From the NCBI GenBank assembly GCA_958295895.1, contig CATQHI010000010.1:1-64000 (forward strand): a DNA stretch of 64,000 nucleotides, written 5' to 3'. Position numbers and translations under genes: made by a program. Below the pieces are notes generated by a model. That model was not told the DNA's origin. It saw nothing but the letters and a program-made list of their open reading frames with translations, and did not search any database. This document shows, in pieces, positions 50,599 through 59,598 of this stretch. Origin of the DNA: Saprospiraceae bacterium (GTDB lineage: Bacteria > Bacteroidota > Bacteroidia > Chitinophagales > Saprospiraceae). Each line of letters opens with the position of its first letter. The stretch's first letter is position 1.

Positions 50599-51825
50599 AT
50601 GGACACCCTCCCCCTCTCCCAACTCGCCGCCTTCATTCGCCGCGTCTTTGCCCTGAATCTACCCGAGGCGGTATGGGTAGCGGCCGAGCTCGGACAGGTC
50701 AGCACCTCGCGCGGCCACACCTGGCTGACCCTGGTCGAAAAGCAAGCGGAGGGGGACGCAATCGTCGCTCAGCTCGATGCCGTGGTGTGGGCCAGCGGGC
50801 TCAAGCGGATGAACAAACTACACGGCCCGAAGCTAGTGCGCGACCTTTTTCAGGAGGGCATGTCGGTCCGCCTCCAGGTCACCACCTCCTTCCACGAGCG
50901 CTTCGGACTCAAGCTCATCGTGGAGGATATCGACCCCGCCCACACTATTGGCAGCCTGGAACGGCGCCGGCAGGCCACCCTCGAGGCACTGGCCGCCGAC
51001 GGACTCCTCGACCGCAACGCTAATCTACCCCTGCCGCTAGTCCCCCAACGCCTGGCCGTGATCAGCTCGGATACCGCCGCCGGGCTCGCCGACTTTCAGC
51101 GGCAGCTGGACGAAAATACCTACGGCTTCGCATTCGCCACGGAGCTCTACCCCGCCGCCATGCAGGGGGTACAGACCGGGGAGGAGGTGACCGCCCGCCT
51201 CCGGCAGATCGCCCGTCGGCGCCATGAGTACGACCTTATCGTCCTGGTGCGGGGGGGCGGTGGAAAAACCGACCTAGCGGCCTTTAACGAGGAGGCCATC
51301 TGCCGGGCCCTCGCCGACGCCCCCCTACCGGTACTGGCCGGTATCGGCCACGAGATCGACGATACGGTGGCCGACCGGGTGGTGCACCGCAGCCTCAAAA
51401 CCCCTACGGCAGTTGCCGTTTACCTCATTGAGCAGCTACTCCGGGCCGAAAGTCATGCCCTTCACCTGGGTCGAAGTATCGCCATCACGGCCGGCCAGCT
51501 TCGGACTCAGGAAGCGACCCGGCTGGTCCGTTACGCCGGGGAGGTCGACCGAGCCGCGGCTGCCTCGCTACAGACTGCGCACCTGCGCGCCGCCGCCCTG
51601 CTGGACGAACTGCAGCGGACGGCCCGGCAGAGTGTGGCGGTGACCCAACAACGGCTGGACCACTACGGGGTGCTGCTCGACGCGCTGCGCCCCGAGACCA
51701 CCCTGGCGCGAGGTTACGCCCTGGTGAGTCAGCACGGAAAACTGGTGACCGATCCCGACATGGTGGAGCCCGGCGAGGTAACCCTGCGGCTACGCGATGG
51801 CCGAATCAAGCTCCAGAAGCCCTAG
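50599..51825 (+). CDS. xseA: Exodeoxyribonuclease VII large subunit
   Basis: Large subunit of exonuclease VII, which degrades single-stranded DNA to oligonucleotides, 408 aa. N-terminal OB-fold with VWVAAELGQVSTSRGHTWL, then the catalytic domain with VLVRGGGGKTDLAAFNEEA and GIGHEIDDTVADRVVHRSL. The usual RGGGS becomes RGGGG and the ADLRAPTP region becomes HRSLKTPTA, so it is a divergent member. Start at ATG 50599; TTG 50590 is also in frame. The stop interlocks with ribH (CTAG). No xseB is adjacent. Confidence 0.9.
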   Translation: MDTLPLSQLAAFIRRVFALNLPEAVWVAAELGQVSTSRGHTWLTLVEKQAEGDAIVAQLDAVVWASGLKRMNKLHGPKLVRDLFQEGMSVRLQVTTSFHERFGLKLIVEDIDPAHTIGSLERRRQATLEALAADGLLDRNANLPLPLVPQRLAVISSDTAAGLADFQRQLDENTYGFAFATELYPAAMQGVQTGEEVTARLRQIARRRHEYDLIVLVRGGGGKTDLAAFNEEAICRALADAPLPVLAGIGHEIDDTVADRVVHRSLKTPTAVAVYLIEQLLRAESHALHLGRSIAITAGQLRTQEATRLVRYAGEVDRAAAASLQTAHLRAAALLDELQRTARQSVAVTQQRLDHYGVLLDALRPETTLARGYALVSQHGKLVTDPDMVEPGEVTLRLRDGRIKLQKP

Positions 51826-52343
51826 GCCCCGAATCCAATCGACTTCTTCGCAGTCTTGTTGGTGGTGTACAACTCCGCCATGCGGATGGCGGTCACCGCG
51901 GCCTCCACGCCCTTGTTGCCGTGCTTACCGCCGGCGCGGTCCTGTGCCTGCTCGTGGGTATTGGGGGTGAGCACGCCGAAGACGTAGGGCTTGCCGGTGG
52001 CGATGCTGAGGTTGACCAGTCCCTGGCTGACGGCGTTGTTGATGTACTCGTCGTGCTTCGTCTCTCCCCTAATGACGCAGCCGAGACAGATGACGGCATC
52101 AAGCTTTTCCCTACCGGCCATGATGCGCGCGCCGGCGGGCAGCTCGAAGGTGCCGGGCACCTGCATGGTGTGGATCTGATCGGCTAGGGCCCCGTGCTTA
52201 ATGAGGGTTTCGTAGCAGCCCTCGTAAAGTTTGTGGGTAATGTCTTTATTCCAGTCGGCGACCACGATGCCGAAGCGGAGTTTAGCCGCATCCGGTACGT
52301 TGGTCGCGTCGTAATCACTGAGGTTGCTGAGGGCGGAGGCCAT
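51822..52343 (-). CDS. ribH: 6,7-dimethyl-8-ribityllumazine synthase
   Basis: Riboflavin-pathway enzyme joining the ribityl pyrimidine and dihydroxybutanone phosphate, 173 aa, icosahedral or pentameric. Signatures: VVADWNKDITHKLYEGCYE, QVPGTFELPAGARIM and CLGCVIRGETKHDEYINNAV with the active-site His in the loop. N-terminal LSDYDATNVPDAAKLRFG is as in Bacteroidota homologues. Last gene of a minus-strand group after the dehydratase (51-base gap). Confidence 0.95.
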   Translation of the reverse strand: MASALSNLSDYDATNVPDAAKLRFGIVVADWNKDITHKLYEGCYETLIKHGALADQIHTMQVPGTFELPAGARIMAGREKLDAVICLGCVIRGETKHDEYINNAVSQGLVNLSIATGKPYVFGVLTPNTHEQAQDRAGGKHGNKGVEAAVTAIRMAELYTTNKTAKKSIGFGA

Positions 52344-52393
52344 GGCGGGGAAGTTTGGAAGGGATACGCCCGAGCGGGCCGGGTGGTTCTGCG

Positions 52394-53362
52394 CTAAAAG
52401 GGCAGTCGGTCCACATCTACATTGCCGCCGGTCAGTATGATACCCACCTGCTTACCGCGAAAGTGGTCCGGGTACCGCAGCACGGCCGCTAGGGGCACAG
52501 AGCAGCTGGGTTCCACAATGATTTTCATGCGCTCCCAGATCAGCCGCATGGCCGCTACGGTTTCGTCATCACTCACTACGAAGATCTCGGGCACATGGCG
52601 GTGGATGATCGGAAAGGTGCGCTCGCCAAGGTGGGTACGTAGTCCATCGGAGACTGTATGATTAGTCTCATTGACCTCGATGCGGCCGCTGCGCAGACTA
52701 CGGGCGGCATCGTCGACGCCCTCCGGCTCGGCGCCGTATACCTGCGCCCCCAGACTGAAGTAGCGGGCGGCCAGGGCGGTACCGGCAAGCAGTCCTCCCC
52801 CACCGACCGGCGTCAGAATGTAATCCAGTGTATCGTCCGTATCCTCGAGCAGCTCCATCGCCGCGGTGGCCTGACCGGCAATCACGCCGTAGTCGTCGAA
52901 GGGGTGAATGAAGGCCGCCCCGGTACGGGCCACAACCCCCTCCAGCGCAGCCTGCCGCTCGGCGGGCGTGTTGTTGCAGTAGGTTATTTCGGCCCCGTAG
53001 CCCCGTACGGCGGCCACCTTCACCCGGGGCGCGTCGTGCGGCATCACGATGTAGGCGGGCACGCCGAGTTGCTGGGCGGCACTCGCTACGGCCTGGGCGT
53101 GGTTGCCACTGCTGTGGGTGGCTAGCCCCCGCTCCCGCTGCTCGGCGGTAAAGCGCAGGGCCGCCGAGGCCCCGCCCCGCATCTTGAAGGCCCCGATGCG
53201 CTGGAAGTTTTCGCACTTAAACGAGAGGCGCGCGCCGGTCAGCTCATCCAGGCTTCGGTTAGTGAGTATGGGCGTGCGGTGCACGAAGGGGTGGATGGCC
53301 TCGTGGGTCACCAGCAAATCGGCCTGGGTAGGCACGCGGTCCAGGGGCGGTAGTTCGATCAT
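52394..53362 (-). CDS. Serine/threonine dehydratase (PLP fold type II)
   Basis: A 322-aa PLP enzyme. Schiff-base Lys in NFQRIGAFKMRGG, substrate loop SSGNHAQAVA, and the PLP phosphate-binding GGGGLLAGT motif (TPVGGGGLLAG). Without an ACT regulatory domain it is the short, catabolic-type threonine dehydratase or serine racemase/dehydratase. Overlaps the upstream esterase gene by four bases. Specificity (Ser, Thr or hydroxyaspartate) not decidable. Confidence 0.9.
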   Translation of the reverse strand: MIELPPLDRVPTQADLLVTHEAIHPFVHRTPILTNRSLDELTGARLSFKCENFQRIGAFKMRGGASAALRFTAEQRERGLATHSSGNHAQAVASAAQQLGVPAYIVMPHDAPRVKVAAVRGYGAEITYCNNTPAERQAALEGVVARTGAAFIHPFDDYGVIAGQATAAMELLEDTDDTLDYILTPVGGGGLLAGTALAARYFSLGAQVYGAEPEGVDDAARSLRSGRIEVNETNHTVSDGLRTHLGERTFPIIHRHVPEIFVVSDDETVAAMRLIWERMKIIVEPSCSVPLAAVLRYPDHFRGKQVGIILTGGNVDVDRLPF

Positions 53363-54255
53363 GGCGTGGGGTAGCGACTACGGATCCAGGTGACGGCCTC
53401 CTCCAGCCAGCCGCTCACCGGCGCAGCCAGCTCGCGGGCCGAGCCGAAGCCGTGACCCCCACTGGCGTAGATGCGCAGGTCGGCCGGTACGCCGTGGGCG
53501 ATCAGCGCCTCGTAGTACCGTAGGGAGTTCTGCGGCAGCACGCCCGTATCGTCCGAGGCGTGAAAGAGAATCGTCGGTGGGGTCAGCGAATCGACCTGTG
53601 TGGGCAAATTAAAGTATCCTAGCCGCTGCGGATCGGGCACCTGCCCCAGCAGCGCCGCCTGACTACCCGCATGCCCGCTATCCGCGGCGCTCATGATTAG
53701 TACCGGGTACACCAGTATACTGAAGTCCGGACGAGTGGTCAGACTGTCCTCCATCCGGGTGTGCACCGACACCGACCCGGCCAGATGCCCACCCGCCGAA
53801 AAGCCCATCACCCCCACCCGATCGGCCCGGTAGCCAAGGCTATCGGCCAGCCGCCGCACGCTCAGCAGGCCCTGCTGGGCATCGTCCTGCGCTACGTGAT
53901 CCTTGCACGGTCCTTCGATGCCCTGCGGCAGCCGGTGGCGCAGCACGAAGGCATGGTACCCCCGGGCGCTGAGGTAACGCGCGATATCGGCCCCCTCCAG
54001 GTCATAGGCTTCAATGGTATAGCCGCCGCCCGGAATGACCAGTATCGCTTCCGAGCTGGCACTGCGGGGCACGGGGGGAAAGTAGGCCAGATCGGGCACC
54101 CGGACGGCCGTCACAACCTCCCCAATCTCGGCATCGTAGTGCGAGGCGTCCGCGGCCACCGCATCCATACAGGGTACCTCCCCACTATAGAGCGGTATTA
54201 CCGATGGCTGGGCCAGCAGGGTGCACGACAGCAGTAGGCAGAGCAGCACGCGCAT
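53359..54255 (-). CDS. Secreted alpha/beta-hydrolase (esterase, BD-FAE/xylan-esterase-like)
   Basis: A 298-aa exported hydrolase. A signal peptide (MRVLLCLLLSCTLLAQ) precedes the alpha/beta fold. The oxyanion loop is LVIPGGGYTIEAYDLEG, the nucleophile elbow GFSAGGHLAGS, the acid lies in HASDDTGVLP, and the catalytic His in ASGGHGFG. Matches acetyl-xylan/feruloyl-type esterases that deacetylate polysaccharides. Five bases from the end of the upstream gene and overlapping the dehydratase downstream. Confidence 0.88.
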   Translation of the reverse strand: MRVLLCLLLSCTLLAQPSVIPLYSGEVPCMDAVAADASHYDAEIGEVVTAVRVPDLAYFPPVPRSASSEAILVIPGGGYTIEAYDLEGADIARYLSARGYHAFVLRHRLPQGIEGPCKDHVAQDDAQQGLLSVRRLADSLGYRADRVGVMGFSAGGHLAGSVSVHTRMEDSLTTRPDFSILVYPVLIMSAADSGHAGSQAALLGQVPDPQRLGYFNLPTQVDSLTPPTILFHASDDTGVLPQNSLRYYEALIAHGVPADLRIYASGGHGFGSARELAAPVSGWLEEAVTWIRSRYPTP

Positions 54256-54259
54256 GGGA

Positions 54260-56545
54260 TTATTGCTTTACGTAGGCACCGTCGACCAGTTGGAGAATAT
54301 AAGCCCCGGCATAACCCGCCGCCTGGGCACGGTTGCGGGCGGCTTCGGCCTGGGAGATGGTCTGTAGTCCGTCAAGGTAAAAAACGGTCAGCGCATCGCG
54401 CTTACTTTCGCCCAGCATTCCGAGCTGAGTGGCTGCCGCACGATCAAAGTTCTCCGGCTTAGCAAACGCACCGAGTTGCACACGATAGGGGGCCAGTACG
54501 GCAGCAGACGTATCGGGGGGCGCGGCCGCAGGTGCAAGCTCCGTGGATGGACCCCCACTCACCGTCTGGGGTACCGGACCCTGGCCGACTACGACAAAAC
54601 TACCTGCGTAGCCGAGGTTCTGGACCTGCTGGGCGGCAGCGACCGCTTCATCACGGGTAGCAAAGTTGCCCACGCGCACTTTGTAGCGGTCGCCATCCCT
54701 AATGTGGTACACCTCCCCGAGGGGGGCAAGCTCGCTGTAGGCGGAGAGCTGGGGCTCGGCAGCCACGCTAGCCACCTGGACGCTAAAGCCTTTCGCTACT
54801 ACGGTGCTGATCGTACTCGGATCGGCAACCGCTGCCTGGGTATCGGTCGGCGCATCCGTGGCGACGGTCGGCGCGGGTGGCGCGACCGCCGCTGCGTAAG
54901 TTCGCTCAATCGGGAGCAATAGGATGTTACCGAAGGCATCGGGGGCGGGATCCACCGCCGTGGTGACCGGAAAGGTGATGGACTCGTAGCCTTCCCGGTT
55001 TACCTCGACGTCGTAGACGGTCTGGGGTTCCACTTCAACGTAGTATGCACCCTCAGCATCGGTCTGAGCGGTAGCGGTCTGGCCCGAGCTGCGCTTGGTG
55101 ACCGCTACGCCGGCTCCGCTGACGGGTCTGCCCGTCTTACTATCGCTGATGTAACCACGCACCGTACCGAAGGGGACCGGCTCACCCACGCGTACGCCCT
55201 CGGGCACCCCGGGTTGGGGTCCGGTGGCCAGGCCGTCCCCCGCTGGCGCCGTAGCTGCAGCCGCGGCGGTGACCGGCGTGGGCAGGGGCTCCGTGAAGCG
55301 CACGCTGTAGATGTCCTCCATGCCCCGACCACCCGGCCGGTTGGAGGTGAGGTAGCCGAGTCGCTGTCCCGCATCGTAGACAAAGCCGTAGTCGTCGCGG
55401 GGACTATTGACCGCGCCCCCGAGGTGAAAGAGTGCCGACGGACGGTTAGCATCGTTGAGTGCGGCGCGAAAGACATCGTAGGCTCCCAGTCCGGCGTGCC
55501 AGTCGCTCGAAAAATAAAGACTGCTGCCGTCGAAGTAGGGAGTGATCTCATTGCCCTGGCTATTGACCGTACCACCGAGGTTTTCGGGCACGGTTTCCCA
55601 GTTGCCATTGACCTGCCGGGCGCGGTACAGATCGTAGCCACCAAATCCGCCCGGCCGGTCACTGGCAAAGTAGATGGCCTGCCCACCGGCCCCAAAGGTG
55701 CCGAAGCCGGTACTGTAGCCATTGCCGTTAAAGGGTAGGGGGCGTACGTTGTTCCACATGCCGGCCTCACTGACGTCGGCGATCAGCAGACTCATCTGGA
55801 TGCCCGCCTCGGGCACCATACGCGTTCCCGGCGTGAAGGAATTACGGGTAAATACGACCTGACTGCCGTCGGGACTATAGCTCACGGGGCCGGCACTACC
55901 CCCCCGGCTGACGTAGCCCGTAGCGAGTGGTACCGGAGCTTCCAGTGCCCCCAGGGTATTGCGCTGCACCAGGTAGGGTTTGTTGTCCGCTACCCCACTG
56001 AAACTCTCCGCGATGCGTGAGCTGGAGAATACGACTTGGTCGGGTCGGGGCATGGTGGGTCCGAAGTCCGCCTCGGGGCTATTAAAGGGGGCGGGAGCTA
56101 CGCTGTAGCCGGCCGTTTCGTTCTGCTGGCTTGTGGCAAAGTCAATACTGGCGGCGTACTGGGTACCGACGGTTTGGTCCGCCTCACTGGCGTAGGCTTC
56201 GAAGAGGGGACGCGCCTGCACGTATTCGCCGAGGGATTTAAGCGTCTGAGCGTATCCCAGTAGTGTAGCCGGCTGCACCTGGCGGTTGCCCTGCATGGCT
56301 CGCTCGTAGTACGTCTGGGCAGTGTCCAGCGCGTTAAGCATGCGGTAGGCATCGGCGATGCGGGAGAGGGTCTCCAGGTCATCCGGCCGCTCGGCCAGGG
56401 CGCGCCGGTAGCCCTCGATGGCCAGGGTGTAGGCGCTCAGTTCGTAAGCCTTGTCGGCGGCGCGTTTATCGGTACGAAACTGAGCGGCGAGTGGCGCGGT
56501 GAGGCTCGTAGCCACCAGCACGAGCAGGGTAAATCGTATGGTCAT
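54260..56545 (-). CDS. TPR / PD40 / CarboxypepD_reg / SPOR envelope protein
   Basis: A 761-aa exported protein starting MTIRFTLLVLVATSL. In order: TPR-like repeats (about 20-125; DLETLSRIADAYRMLNALD), a PD40 beta-propeller (about 140-420; VSYSPDGSQVVFTRNS, GQAIYFASDRPGGFGGYDLY), a carboxypeptidase-regulatory-like domain (about 450-560; GRPVSGAGVAVTKRSSGQ), and two SPOR-type domains (about 600-670 and 685-760; SVQVASVAAEPQ, YRVQLGAFAKPEN). This is the Bacteroidota PorE/OmpA-like architecture with SPOR in place of OmpA, so it probably binds denuded glycan and links the wall to the outer membrane. Role in secretion or gliding is an inference. Confidence 0.85.
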   Translation of the reverse strand: MTIRFTLLVLVATSLTAPLAAQFRTDKRAADKAYELSAYTLAIEGYRRALAERPDDLETLSRIADAYRMLNALDTAQTYYERAMQGNRQVQPATLLGYAQTLKSLGEYVQARPLFEAYASEADQTVGTQYAASIDFATSQQNETAGYSVAPAPFNSPEADFGPTMPRPDQVVFSSSRIAESFSGVADNKPYLVQRNTLGALEAPVPLATGYVSRGGSAGPVSYSPDGSQVVFTRNSFTPGTRMVPEAGIQMSLLIADVSEAGMWNNVRPLPFNGNGYSTGFGTFGAGGQAIYFASDRPGGFGGYDLYRARQVNGNWETVPENLGGTVNSQGNEITPYFDGSSLYFSSDWHAGLGAYDVFRAALNDANRPSALFHLGGAVNSPRDDYGFVYDAGQRLGYLTSNRPGGRGMEDIYSVRFTEPLPTPVTAAAAATAPAGDGLATGPQPGVPEGVRVGEPVPFGTVRGYISDSKTGRPVSGAGVAVTKRSSGQTATAQTDAEGAYYVEVEPQTVYDVEVNREGYESITFPVTTAVDPAPDAFGNILLLPIERTYAAAVAPPAPTVATDAPTDTQAAVADPSTISTVVAKGFSVQVASVAAEPQLSAYSELAPLGEVYHIRDGDRYKVRVGNFATRDEAVAAAQQVQNLGYAGSFVVVGQGPVPQTVSGGPSTELAPAAAPPDTSAAVLAPYRVQLGAFAKPENFDRAAATQLGMLGESKRDALTVFYLDGLQTISQAEAARNRAQAAGYAGAYILQLVDGAYVKQ
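54527..54538 (+). repeat. Dispersed motif CGCNGGTGCAAG, copy 6
   Basis: CGCAGGTGCAAG within GCGGCCGCAGGTGCAAGC, encoding LAPAAAP on the minus strand in the linker between the two SPOR domains. Confidence 0.6.
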
Positions 56546-56657
56546 GGCTGTTGGGTAGGTCGCTGTAAACATAGCTTTTTTTAGCCGGGGCGGTGCCCGA
56601 CGGGTCATCCAGCCATTCTGCCTAAACCCCTATGCAGCAGCATCAGTTAATGAAACT

Positions 56658-57107
56658 ATGGCCGAAGAGAAGGACGAGAAATTTATTAATCCGATCGACG
56701 GGGAGAAGGTAGCCCTTAACCCCCACCTGCTACCCTACGCCCACGAGCGCGGAGGGGCAACGATCAGGCCCGTGGACCGCGGCAAGATCAAGGGCCTGGC
56801 GATGCACGCGATGTACGAACAGACGGACATGCAGCTCGACCAGATCCGGGCCCAGATCGAACTGCTGGCTCGGCAAGCCAGTGAGATCCAGCAGCGGATG
56901 ACGGTTTCGGAGCGCATTTACGAGGCGGAGATGCGCATCGACCCCATCGTATCGCGTACCTACTACCTCTATGAGCGCTCTGACGGGACGAACGTACTGA
57001 GCTTGGTGAGCCCGGCGGAGTGGGGCTCGCGGCCGCCCTATGACTACATCGCTACGGTGAAACTACTCGGAGATCACACCTGGGAGGTAGTGGAACGTCG
57101 GGAGTAG
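56658..57107 (+). CDS. DUF2452-like protein
   Basis: A 149-aa cytoplasmic protein. The sequence matches my memory of DUF2452: NPIDGEKVALNPHLLPYAHE, HAMYEQTDMQLDQIRAQIEL (helical) and RTYYLYERSDGTNVLSLVSP. Function unknown. It begins a plus-strand run leading to gatC. Confidence 0.75.
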   Translation: MAEEKDEKFINPIDGEKVALNPHLLPYAHERGGATIRPVDRGKIKGLAMHAMYEQTDMQLDQIRAQIELLARQASEIQQRMTVSERIYEAEMRIDPIVSRTYYLYERSDGTNVLSLVSPAEWGSRPPYDYIATVKLLGDHTWEVVERRE

Positions 57108-57133
57108 GCTTACCTTCGTCGAAAAGCCCCCCG

Positions 57134-57418
57134 ATGCGCGTGGACGATGCCCTAGTATTGCAACTAGCCAAACTGGCCAAGCTCGCACCGCCCCCCGAAC
57201 GCGTGGAACAACTGCGCGGCGATCTGGTCCGCATCCTGGACATGGTAGAAAAGCTCAACGATCTCGATCTGGATGGAGTCGAACCCCTACGCTACGTCAC
57301 CGACAGCGAGCAGGTACTCCGCCCCGATACGGTCGGACCGCACCTCGACCGTGCCACCGCACTGGCTAATGCTCCCGATTCCGACGGGGAGTACTTTCGG
57401 GTACCCCGCGTTCTTTAA
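57134..57418 (+). CDS. gatC: Asp/Glu-tRNA amidotransferase subunit C
   Basis: Small subunit of the GatCAB amidotransferase that forms Gln-tRNA(Gln) or Asn-tRNA(Asn) from mischarged tRNAs, 94 aa. Start MRVDDALVLQLAKLAKL, the DLVRILDMVEKLNDLDLDGV helix and GVEPLRYVTDSEQVLRPD are typical. gatA and gatB are elsewhere. Near-consensus TACCTTCG lies 16 bases upstream of the ATG. Confidence 0.93.
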   Translation: MRVDDALVLQLAKLAKLAPPPERVEQLRGDLVRILDMVEKLNDLDLDGVEPLRYVTDSEQVLRPDTVGPHLDRATALANAPDSDGEYFRVPRVL

Positions 57419-57439
57419 CCGACTTACCTCCCCCCGCCC

Positions 57440-58171
57440 ATGGCTGCCGTCATCGATATCTCCTCCCTCACAAAGACCTACATCATGGGCCAGACGCAAG
57501 TCCGCGCCCTGCGGGGCATCGACCTACAGATCCAGACCAATGAGTACGTGGCGCTGATGGGACCCTCGGGCTCCGGCAAGTCGACGCTGATGAACCTACT
57601 GGGCTGCCTGGATACCCCCACCTCCGGCACCTACTTGCTGGATGCAAAGGACGTGAGTAAGATGGACGATACGGAGCTGGCCAACATCCGCAACGAAAAA
57701 ATCGGTTTCGTCTTTCAGACCTTCAATCTACTGCCGCGGCAAACAACGCTCGAAAACGTGGCCCTGCCCCTGGTGTACGCCGGACTGGCCAAGAAGCAAC
57801 GGCAGGAACGTGCCGCCGAAGTGCTCGATAGCGTAGGACTGGGCGACCGCCTCGACCACCGGCCCAACGAGCTGTCGGGTGGGCAGCGGCAGCGGGTGGC
57901 CATTGCCCGGGCGCTAGTGAACCGTCCGGCCATCATCCTGGCCGACGAACCCACGGGTAACCTGGATACGAAGACCTCGATCGAGATTATGGGCATCTTT
58001 GAGGAGATCCAGAGTCGGGGCAACACCGTAATCCTGGTGACCCACGAACCGGACATCGCCGAGCACGCCCACCGCATCGTGCGCCTGCGCGACGGCGAGG
58101 TAGAAAGTGATGAACGCAACGCCCACGTGATCCGGGCCAGCGACCCCACCCACCGCTACAATCAGGCCTGA
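57440..58171 (+). CDS. LolD/MacB-type ABC transporter ATP-binding protein
   Basis: A 243-aa nucleotide-binding subunit. Walker A is GPSGSGKST, the Q-loop is [17 protein letters not shown], the signature [15 protein letters not shown], Walker B/D-loop [12 protein letters not shown] and the switch His in [14 protein letters not shown]. The closest groups are LolD, MacB and FtsE, partners of FtsX-domain permeases such as 725-1960. Position between gatC and lpxC-fabZ gives no further hint. Confidence 0.92.
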   Translation: MAAVIDISSLTKTYIMGQTQVRALRGIDLQIQTNEYVALMGPSGSGKSTLMNLLGCLDTPTSGTYLLDAKDVSKMDDTELANIRNEKIGFVFQTFNLLPRQTTLENVALPLVYAGLAKKQRQERAAEVLDSVGLGDRLDHRPNELSGGQRQRVAIARALVNRPAIILADEPTGNLDTKTSIEIMGIFEEIQSRGNTVILVTHEPDIAEHAHRIVRLRDGEVESDERNAHVIRASDPTHRYNQA

Positions 58172-58175
58172 CACC

Positions 58176-58183
58176 TATATTTG
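58176..58183 (+). promoter_or_regulatory. -7 element for the lpxC-fabZ operon
   Basis: Exact TATATTTG, four bases after the ATPase stop and 26 bases before the lpxC-fabZ ATG. Confidence 0.6.
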
Positions 58184-58209
58184 CCCGCCTAGTCAGTGGG
58201 AAAGTATAT

Positions 58210-59598
58210 ATGAATCAACGTACCATTGCCAGTACCGTCTCCATCAGTGGGGTGGGCTTGCATACGGGTCAGGAGGTTAACCTGGTCTTCAAACCCGCCC
58301 CCACCGGCCACGGCGTCAAGTTCAAACGCACCGACCTGGCGGAGCAACCCCTGATGAACGTCGACGTCAACCGCGTGGTGAGCACCGAGCGGTCCACCAC
58401 CCTGGGCAGCGGTAACGCCACGGTCTCCACCATCGAGCACCTGCTGAGCGCCCTGTCGGGCCTACAGATCGATAACGTCCTCATCGAAATCGACGGTGGC
58501 GAGGTGCCCATCCTTGACGGCAGCGCCAGCCCCTTTGTGAACCGCCTGCTCGAGGCCGGTACCGAGGAGCAGGATACGGCCCGCGACTACTTCGTCGTGG
58601 AGGAACCGATCACCTTTCGTGACGAGGCCACCGGCTCCGAGATCGTGGCCCTGCCCTACGATGGCTTCGAGGTGGTATCGATGATCGACTTCGATAGTCC
58701 GGTACTGGGGCAGCAGTACGCCACCCTGCGGGGCTACGAGGACTACGCCGAGGAAATTGCCCCCTGCCGCACCTTCGTCTTCCTGCACGAGCTGGAGGCT
58801 CTCTTCGAGCATGATTTAATCCGCGGCGGCGACCTGACCAATGCCATCGTGATCGCCGACCGTCACGTCCCTCAGCCGCGGCTGGACGCTCTGGCTAAGA
58901 AAATGGGTAAGGAGACCGTAGAGGTCACCGAGCAGGGCATTCTCAATACCCTGGACCTAAAGTTCCACAACGAGCCGGCCCGCCACAAACTGCTCGACGT
59001 GATGGGCGACATCAGCCTGCTGGGCGTGCCCATCCGCGGCCGTATCCTGGCCACTAAGCCCGGCCACCGGGTAAACGTAGCCTTCACCAAACTACTCAAA
59101 AAGGCCTATCTCGACCAGCGCCGCCTCAGGGGAAGGCCCTACTACAACCCCAACGACGAGCCGGTGTACAACGTGGAGCAGATCCTGGAGATCATGCCCC
59201 ACCGCTACCCCTTCCTACTGATTGATAAGATCATCGAGATGGGCGATGACTACATCGTGGGCCTTAAGAACCTCACCTTTAACGAGGCCTTTTTCCAGGG
59301 GCATTTTCCCAGCAACCACGTCATGCCCGGCGTGCTACAGATCGAGGCCATGGCACAGACCGGCGGCCTGCTCGTACTCACCCAACAGGAGGACCCCGGC
59401 AACTGGGATACCTACTTCCTCAAGATCGAAAATGCCAAGTTCAAAAACTTCGTGGTGCCCGGCGATACGGTGCTCTTCAAGATGGAACTGATGGCACCGG
59501 TGCGCCGGGGCATTTGCCAGATGCGCGGCACGGCCTACGTGGGCAATAAGCTGGTCTCGGAGGCCGACCTGGTGGCCCAGATCGTACGACGAAGTTAA
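58210..59598 (+). CDS. lpxC/fabZ: Bifunctional UDP-3-O-acyl-GlcNAc deacetylase / (3R)-hydroxyacyl-ACP dehydratase
   Basis: A 462-aa fusion. LpxC half (1-305): the zinc-site His in STIEHLLSALSGL, plus FHNEPARHKLLDVMGD with the second His and Asp ligands. It commits to lipid A by deacetylating UDP-3-O-acyl-GlcNAc. FabZ half (about 320-462): MPHRYPFLLIDKI and the active-site His in GHFPSNHVMPGVLQIEAMAQ, dehydrating 3-hydroxyacyl-ACP for fatty acids. The shared substrate pool (3-hydroxyacyl-ACP) explains the fusion, which is characteristic of Bacteroidota. Followed by lpxA after 49 bases. Confidence 0.97.
   Translation: MNQRTIASTVSISGVGLHTGQEVNLVFKPAPTGHGVKFKRTDLAEQPLMNVDVNRVVSTERSTTLGSGNATVSTIEHLLSALSGLQIDNVLIEIDGGEVPILDGSASPFVNRLLEAGTEEQDTARDYFVVEEPITFRDEATGSEIVALPYDGFEVVSMIDFDSPVLGQQYATLRGYEDYAEEIAPCRTFVFLHELEALFEHDLIRGGDLTNAIVIADRHVPQPRLDALAKKMGKETVEVTEQGILNTLDLKFHNEPARHKLLDVMGDISLLGVPIRGRILATKPGHRVNVAFTKLLKKAYLDQRRLRGRPYYNPNDEPVYNVEQILEIMPHRYPFLLIDKIIEMGDDYIVGLKNLTFNEAFFQGHFPSNHVMPGVLQIEAMAQTGGLLVLTQQEDPGNWDTYFLKIENAKFKNFVVPGDTVLFKMELMAPVRRGICQMRGTAYVGNKLVSEADLVAQIVRRS

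Noticed and set aside
55214-55738. Long frames on both strands inside the TPR/PD40/SPOR gene, considered as overlapping genes.
   Set aside because: The minus-strand frame with PD40 repeats is continuous and explains the coding signal; the others are shadows.
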